From: Alopecurus myosuroides
Taxonomy: Eukaryota > Streptophyta > Magnoliopsida > Poales > Poaceae
Length of the DNA: 64,000 nucleotides
Assembly (NCBI GenBank): GCA_028641055.1
Contig: CM054059.1
Location: forward strand, 433,012,332 to 433,076,331
Reading direction: 5' to 3'
Shown: piece by piece, positions 59,057 to 64,000 of the stretch
Position numbering within the stretch: the stretch's first letter is position 1
Layout: each line of letters starts with the position of its first letter
Position numbers and translations under genes: made by a program
The notes under the pieces: generated by a model
Seen by the model: only the letters and a program-made list of their open reading frames with translations
Told to the model about the DNA's origin: nothing
The model's database searches: none

Positions 59057-59545
59057 TGTAGACGGTAACCTTGTTGGCCTTGTCCGAATAGGAGTAGGAG
59101 TAGGATTAGCAAAGAATCCTAATAGAACTAGAAGTCCTAGTCCTAATAGGTTTAGTTAGTCCTGCTTGGCCATGTATAAAAGCACCGGCAAGGTGCTCCT
59201 TGTAATCACAACGAAAAACACAAAAAGAAATAGAGGAGGCAAGAGCAAGGCACGATACGTGCCTGTGGCAATCCAATACCATTTCTGGTCTGTGTGTTTA
59301 TTTGTCCGTCGTTAGTTCGCAGAGCGGCCGAGAAGTTCTGATCGTGCAAAAAGGATAGCTAGCACGTACGTGGAAAGTCGATCAAAGGATCACATCCCAA
59401 GCTAGCTCAACGTGCTGCACACGTACTGGAATCGATCAGGCTCACGTGCAAGCTAGACAACTTGCTCGAGTATGAGTACTGATCAACCAGCTTGCGAAGC
59501 CACTGTGTGTGTTTGGTTGATCGATCTGGTGCTCAAAAACCAACA
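59057..59545 (+). repeat. Copia G 5' LTR
   Basis: The 489 bp LTR runs from TGTAGACGGTAACC to AAAACCAACA. GTATAAAAGCACC at about 59176 is the likely TATA region. Confidence 0.9.
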
Positions 59546-59547
59546 AT

Positions 59548-59559
59548 TGGTATCAGAGC
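59548..59559 (+). promoter_or_regulatory. Primer binding site of copia G (Met tRNA)
   Basis: TGGTATCAGAGC, two bases after the LTR, matches initiator methionine tRNA. Confidence 0.88.
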
Positions 59560-59574
59560 CGCGACGAGAAGGTG

Positions 59575-60650
59575 ATGGGCAAAAGCGACAACGAGTCCAT
59601 CAACTTGAGTTCCGGCAAGACCAGCGACTCCAAAGCGAACAAGAACGTCGTCAAGAAGGTGAAAAAGGAGGCGAACGCAGCAACGAGCAGGGCGAGCGGT
59701 GCCAACGTCATGGTGCACCGCAGTATCTCGGTGCAGTACCCGATGCTGACCGACACCAGCTACGGCGTTTGGACGGTGAAGATGAAGATTATTCTCCGAT
59801 CACTTCGAGTGTGGCAGGCTATCACCGACGATGAAGTCGACGACGAGTGCGACGAAGGTGCCATGGCCGCCATAGCCAGTCTGTACCGGATTCCGTGCTG
59901 ATGACATTGGCGGAGTACGAAACGGCAAGAGAGGCATGGGACGCACTCAAGGAGATGAGGATTGGAGAAGATCGCGCCACGAAGGCTCGGGCACAAGTAC
60001 TGAAGCGCCAATTTCACAAGTTGCAGATGGAGGAAACGGAATCGATCAACGACTATGCCATGAGTCTCACCACTTTGGTTGGGGAGATCCGCGCGCTTGG
60101 TGCAAAGCTCAAAGAGGTCGAGGTTGTTGAAAAGTTTTTCAGTTCGGTGACTCATAAATTTACGTACATCATCGGCACGCTTGAGCAGCTAACCGACATC
60201 GAGGACATGACCATAACGGAGGCGATCGGACGCTTGCGGACGTGGGAAGAAAATTCTCGTGGTTGTCGGAAAGGCAAGGGAGAAGACGTCGATCAACTGA
60301 TGTACTCACGCGCTGACTAGGAAGCCCTTAGCAGCAAAGGAAGGCGTGATAGCAAACGATCGAGCAACTCAAAGCGCGACGGGAACACAGAAAAAGGCAA
60401 CGGAAACGGCAAGCCACAAGGGCGTGACAAAGATGATCAATCTAACGAGCAGATGCCACGGAATTTGGATATGTCCAAAGTCAAGTGCTACAATTGCAAT
60501 AAGATGGGTCATTTTGCCAAGGAATGTCCGGAGCCTAACAAGCGGGAGATGAGGGCAAATTTGGCGAAGTACGAAGACGACGGCCGAAGTTTGCGATCTC
60601 GCCCAAATGGTGGTTGTGACACCGAACGAGAAGGTGCTACTTCATGAGAA
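59575..60650 (+). pseudogene. Copia G gag
   Basis: ATG 59575 opens MGKSDNESINLSSGKTSDSK, a basic region, then the copia gag core (PMLTDTSYGVWTVKMKI). A frameshift near 59880-59900 moves to the frame that carries YETAREAWDALKEM and INDYAMSLTTLVGEIRALGA (to a TAG at 60318-60320). The same frame continues with a Lys/Arg/Asn/Gly-rich region and the CCHC knuckle CYNCNKMGHFAKEC (about 60488-60529). A second frameshift at about 60600-60650 precedes a duplicated segment EKVLLHEKKV. Gag forms the particle and the knuckle binds RNA. Confidence 0.82.
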
Positions 60651-62560
60651 GAAGGTGGCACCAAACCGGAAGGTGCTACTTCATGAGAAGAAGGTGACGC
60701 CTAAGCTATCCGGTAAGCAGGATACGCCTGGCCATGGTGACCGAGGTGATCAAAATCACTACGATACGGACACCGACGCCGATGATGCGAAAAGGGGAGA
60801 AGATCTTGGCAAGGATGCTGCAGCTGAGGCGGTGCATAGTGGTCACGATCACCACGAGGCGCAAAGTGATAACGACCACGATAATGGTCACGGTCACGAT
60901 GACTACGCCAACGACACCGATGTCGATGACCTAGCGCCAAGCATGCCAAGATATTCGCCACCTCCGCAAGCCACAAAGGACTCCGGTCCACGTCGCCATA
61001 AAACCCTCAAGACGGTCTACAAACACGTCAAGCTAGTTACGCTCGAGTACTTCGGACTATGCGTGCTCGGAGTTGAGGAACCGGAAAATTTTGTAGAGGC
61101 GAGCAAAGATCCAAGTTGGAAGAACGCCATGGATGAGGAGATGAAGGAGATTGAGAGCAATGGCACATGGACCTTGGTAGACCAACCTCCGAACCATAAG
61201 ACTATTGGTTTGGAGTGGGTTTACAAGTTAAAGAAGGATACGAAGGGTGCTATTGTGAAGTTCAAGGCACGACCCGTTGCAAAGGGCGACGTACAACGTC
61301 AAGGAGTTGACTATGAGGAGGTGTTTGCACCGGTTTCTCAACTCGAGACCATGAGGGTGCTCACAGCTTTGGCAGCACAGGAGGATTGGAAGGTTCATCA
61401 CATGGATTTTAAATCCTCTTTCCTCAACGGTGATCTCACGGAAGAAGTGTACGTTGAACAACCCCTCGCTACAAGAAGAAAGACGAGAAAGGGAAGGTTT
61501 ACAAGCTCAAGAAGGCACTATATGGGCTCAAGCAAGCGCCAAGATCTTGGACCTCAAAGTTGGACCAAAGTTTGGTCTCTCTCGGGTTCAGTAGATGTCC
61601 CGTCGAGCCCACGGTCTATACGAAGCACTACAAAGGTTAAAACCTGCTAGTTGGAGTCTATGTCGATGATCTGATCATAAGCGGAGATAGCGCGCAAGAA
61701 ATTAAAAGTTTCAAGGCGCAAATGAAACAGAAGTTTGGCATGAGTGATCTGGGATTACTAAGCTATTACTTAGGCATCAAAGTGAAGCAAAACTCCGGAG
61801 CAATTTCCCTATGTCAATCGGCTTACGCGGTGAAGTTGTTGGATAAGTGCGGCATGGCAGATTGCCACGCGGTACAAGTTCCAATGGACCAACCTCACAA
61901 GTTGAGCAAGCATAGCTCAAATCCGCCGGTGGACACCACAACGTATCGAAGCATTGTGCACAGTCTAAGATATTTGGTGCATACCCGACCGGACTTGGCA
62001 TATTTAGTCGGGGTCGTGAGTCGTTTCATGGAGAAACCGATGATCGAGCACATGGGCGCCGTAAAGAAAATATTGCGCTATGTGAGAGGCACTATCAATC
62101 TTGGTTGCACGTACACAAAGGGAAAAGAAAGATTTATCATTCACGGCTATTCAGACAGCGACATGGCAGGCGATGTTGACGATCGGAAAAGCTCATCGGG
62201 CATGGTATTCTACCTCGGTCCGAATCCGATCAGCTGGAACTCTCAGACGCAAAAGGTGGTGACATTGCCTTCCTGTGAGGCAAAAGTCATAGCGGCGAGC
62301 ATGGCGGCTTGTCAAGGTGTGCGGTTGAGAAGACTTCAAGCTGAGAACCCAGTTCTTCACGAGAGGAGTAAGCATATAGACACCCGGTACCACTATATCC
62401 GGGAGTGCACTAAGGAGGGCATGATCAAAGTTCAACACATGAACACCAACGACCACCTAGCAGACATTCTTACCAAGTCCCTCGGCAAACAAAAGTTCAT
62501 CGAGATGAGGAAGAAAGTCGGAATGCAAGAGGTGAAGCCAGGCAACAAGATTAAGGAGGT
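60651..62560 (+). pseudogene. Copia G pol remnant: RT and partial RNase H
   Basis: After VLLHEKKV the expected protease (D-S/T-G-A) and integrase are missing. In their place is a short Asp/His-rich stretch (about 60765-60930, HSGHDHH, DNDHDNGHGHDD). RT starts near 61080 (PSWKNAMDEEMKEIESNGTW, KARPVAKG, DFKSSFLNGDL). A frameshift lies at about 61465-61500 and a TAA at 61638-61640. The catalytic YVDDLIISG is at about 61659, and the RT end (YYLGIKV, YRSIVHSLRYL) follows. RNase H retains LPSCEAK and NPVLHERSKHIDTRYH but lacks the DNxSAI segment between them (near 62345). LADILTKSLG is near 62457. Loss of protease, integrase and part of RNase H makes it non-autonomous. Confidence 0.85.
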
Positions 62561-62563
62561 GAA

Positions 62564-63054
62564 TATAGATGGTAACCTTGTTGGCCTTGTCCGAATAGGA
62601 GTAGGAGTAGGATTAGCAAAGAATCCTAATAGAACTAGGAGTTCTAGTCCTAGTAGGTTTAGTTCGTCCTGCTTGGCCATGTATAAAAGCACCGGTAAGG
62701 TGCTCCTTGTAATCACAACGAAAAACACAAAAAGAATAGAAGAGGCAAGAGCAAGGCACGATACGTGCCTTTGGCAATTCAATACCATTTATGGTCTGTG
62801 TGTTTATTTGTCCGTCGTTACTTCGCAGAGCCGCCGAGAAGTTCCAATCGTGCAAAAAGGATTGCTAGCACGTACGTGGAAAGTCGATCATCAAAGGATC
62901 ACATCCCAAGCTAGCTCAACGTGCTGCACACGTACCGGAATCGATCAAGCTCACGTGCAAGCTAGACAACTTCCTCGAGTACGAGTACTGATCAACCAGC
63001 TTGCGAAGCCACTGTGTGTGTTTGGTTGATCGATCTGGTGCTCAAAAACCAACA
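62564..63054 (+). repeat. Copia G 3' LTR
   Basis: The 491 bp LTR is nearly identical to the 5' LTR. Its first two bases read TA instead of TG, a point change. It is preceded by the purine tract AAGGAGGTGAA. Confidence 0.88.
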
Positions 63055-63059
63055 TGGCA

Positions 63060-64000
63060 TGCATTCTGGTCATGGAGTAAATTTAGAGGAGCAGAACAGG
63101 GCAGTAGCGACATAAATTTCCACGAAGACTCACATGAACAAAGCAACTGCTAAGAAATTTGTTAGAAGTTCCAACCGTATCATTAGATGTACTAATTGGT
63201 GTTTTGTTTAATAAAACAGAGCAGCTTGTAATCAAATGGAACAAAGTATACGCGGGGTAATATTTCTATACATATACTTTAAAAAAGGATGAGTGACTTA
63301 ACCATGGCAAGTGCAAATTAGCAAGCTGCATAAAACAGTTAAAATTGGCGTTCATCAATTCAGGGCTTTGAGCCAACTTAAGAGCAGTCATCATGTAGAA
63401 GTCAGTATGGTTAAATATGGGAAGTCATAGAATCTCTCAGCTATTGTGTGTGTGCTAGGCCTGCTGGACCCTGCAAAATCACTATGAACTCTGTTATAGC
63501 TATCACAGACTTGCAAATGCAGATTACTCTAATTATGAACCAAAGTTGCAAAACTGTGAAACTGAAACCACTGAGAGTTGTGCATATCTTTCAGTTCATC
63601 TCATTGAAATAATAATAATAAAACAACATATCACCCTGTAGTTAATTCAGTGTGTGCAGGCATATTTCTTTTATCAGCTAATAACAGAAGGATAATTAAC
63701 CACTTCCTGTACATGTGTGGTTAGTGATTCATTACAGGGAGAGGTTGCTGGGTCGTCAGCACCGGGTAGTCTGGCGCTGCTGCACCACGAGAGGGCTTAG
63801 GCACTCAAGTCGCTATCAACGATGGAGTCGGTCGGCTGGAGCACCGTCGTTGCGGTTGTTGAAAGGGGCAGTAGATGCAGGTGTCCTCTATTTTCTCACG
63901 AAGATAATAGTGAGAAAAAGTGGTAATTAGTAATATACACAAGACCCCCCCACCCCCCCCCCCCCCCCGCTCTCGTGTCGCTCCCCAGGCGACGCGGGGG
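63060..64000. other. Unidentified sequence with poly-C tract
   Basis: This is the right flank of copia G, continuous in origin with 57665-59051. No gene is supported; the ORF at 63715-63930 shows no domain. The bases 63945-63968 are a run of C broken by one A, followed by a GC-rich end. Confidence 0.5.

Larger units (their letters stand above)
59057..63054 (+). mobile_element. Copia element G, 4.0 kb, lacking protease and integrase
   Basis: LTRs are 59057-59545 and 62564-63054, with a Met-tRNA primer site, a purine tract before the 3' LTR and a TSD TGGCA. The interior keeps gag with a zinc knuckle, then passes directly to reverse transcriptase and part of RNase H. Protease and integrase are absent, so it is a deletion derivative that needs a helper. 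It also carries several frame breaks. Confidence 0.9.

Noticed and set aside
59072..59545. LTR of copia G starting at TGTTGG
   Set aside because: The TGGCA duplication and the alignment of the two LTRs show that the true start is 15 bp earlier.
60701..60991. Minus-strand ORF opposite the Asp/His-rich segment
   Set aside because: It is a complementary-frame shadow of the biased repeat in copia G.

Overview
The window is repeat-dense intergenic DNA from a large-genome grass. Pooideae, and most likely Triticeae or a close relative, is my inference. It rests on copia LTRs of the Angela/BARE type (GGGAATATGCCC ends), Sabrina-like gypsy LTRs with an Asp-tRNA type primer site, CACTA ends, and the depth of nesting. 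I found no intact ordinary host gene, no tRNA, rRNA or CRISPR. Nearly every base can be assigned to a transposable element or a fragment of one.

Layout, left to right. (1) 1-1531: the 3' end of an Angela-like copia element (last pol codons, polypurine tract, 3' LTR), inserted in the pol gene of the next element. (2) 1532-9767: a decayed gypsy element A (pol with three stops and a frameshift, then a long 3' region carrying a spliced ANTISENSE gene with its own TATA box, then a 0.5 kb 3' LTR). (3) 9768-35435: the 3' half of a CACTA DNA transposon: a Ulp1-protease-like pseudogene, a 273 bp tandem duplication, two copies of a long hairpin repeat, an intact small ORF for an RNase H1-N-like protein with a C-terminal membrane segment, a subterminal motif array and the CACTATTAGGG terminus. 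It is interrupted by gypsy element B (12033-34134, minus strand, TSD ACTAT), which is itself interrupted by gypsy element C (13039-23905, plus strand, TSD CAATC). (4) 35439-36623: fragments of a reversed Angela-like LTR and of another gypsy LTR. (5) 36624-38756: a promoter and a two-exon pseudogene with a zf-XS-like zinc finger and a 57 bp minisatellite in its intron; this is the best candidate for a once-functional cellular gene. (6) 38757-57232: a cluster of the B family (fragment E in plus orientation, fragment D and complete element F in minus orientation, F sitting inside the zinc-knuckle coding region of D with TSD TCTCC), bracketed by two truncated Sabrina-like LTRs. (7) 57233-59056: a short Stowaway-like remnant, one unrecognised candidate exon, and unidentified repeat DNA. 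(8) 59057-63054: a compact 4.0 kb copia element G with TSD TGGCA that has lost protease and integrase. (9) 63060-64000: unidentified sequence ending in a poly-C tract.

The nesting gives a relative time order. The CACTA element inserted in an Angela-like LTR; gypsy A and B inserted in the CACTA; the copia inserted in A; C inserted in B. F inserted in D. The B family and element C have very long LTRs (4.7 and 3.5 kb) and short or decayed interiors, yet have matching LTR pairs and exact TSDs. They therefore look like non-autonomous elements moved by proteins supplied in trans. Premature stops in most of the decayed genes are of the kind C-to-T change produces, as expected for methylated repeats.
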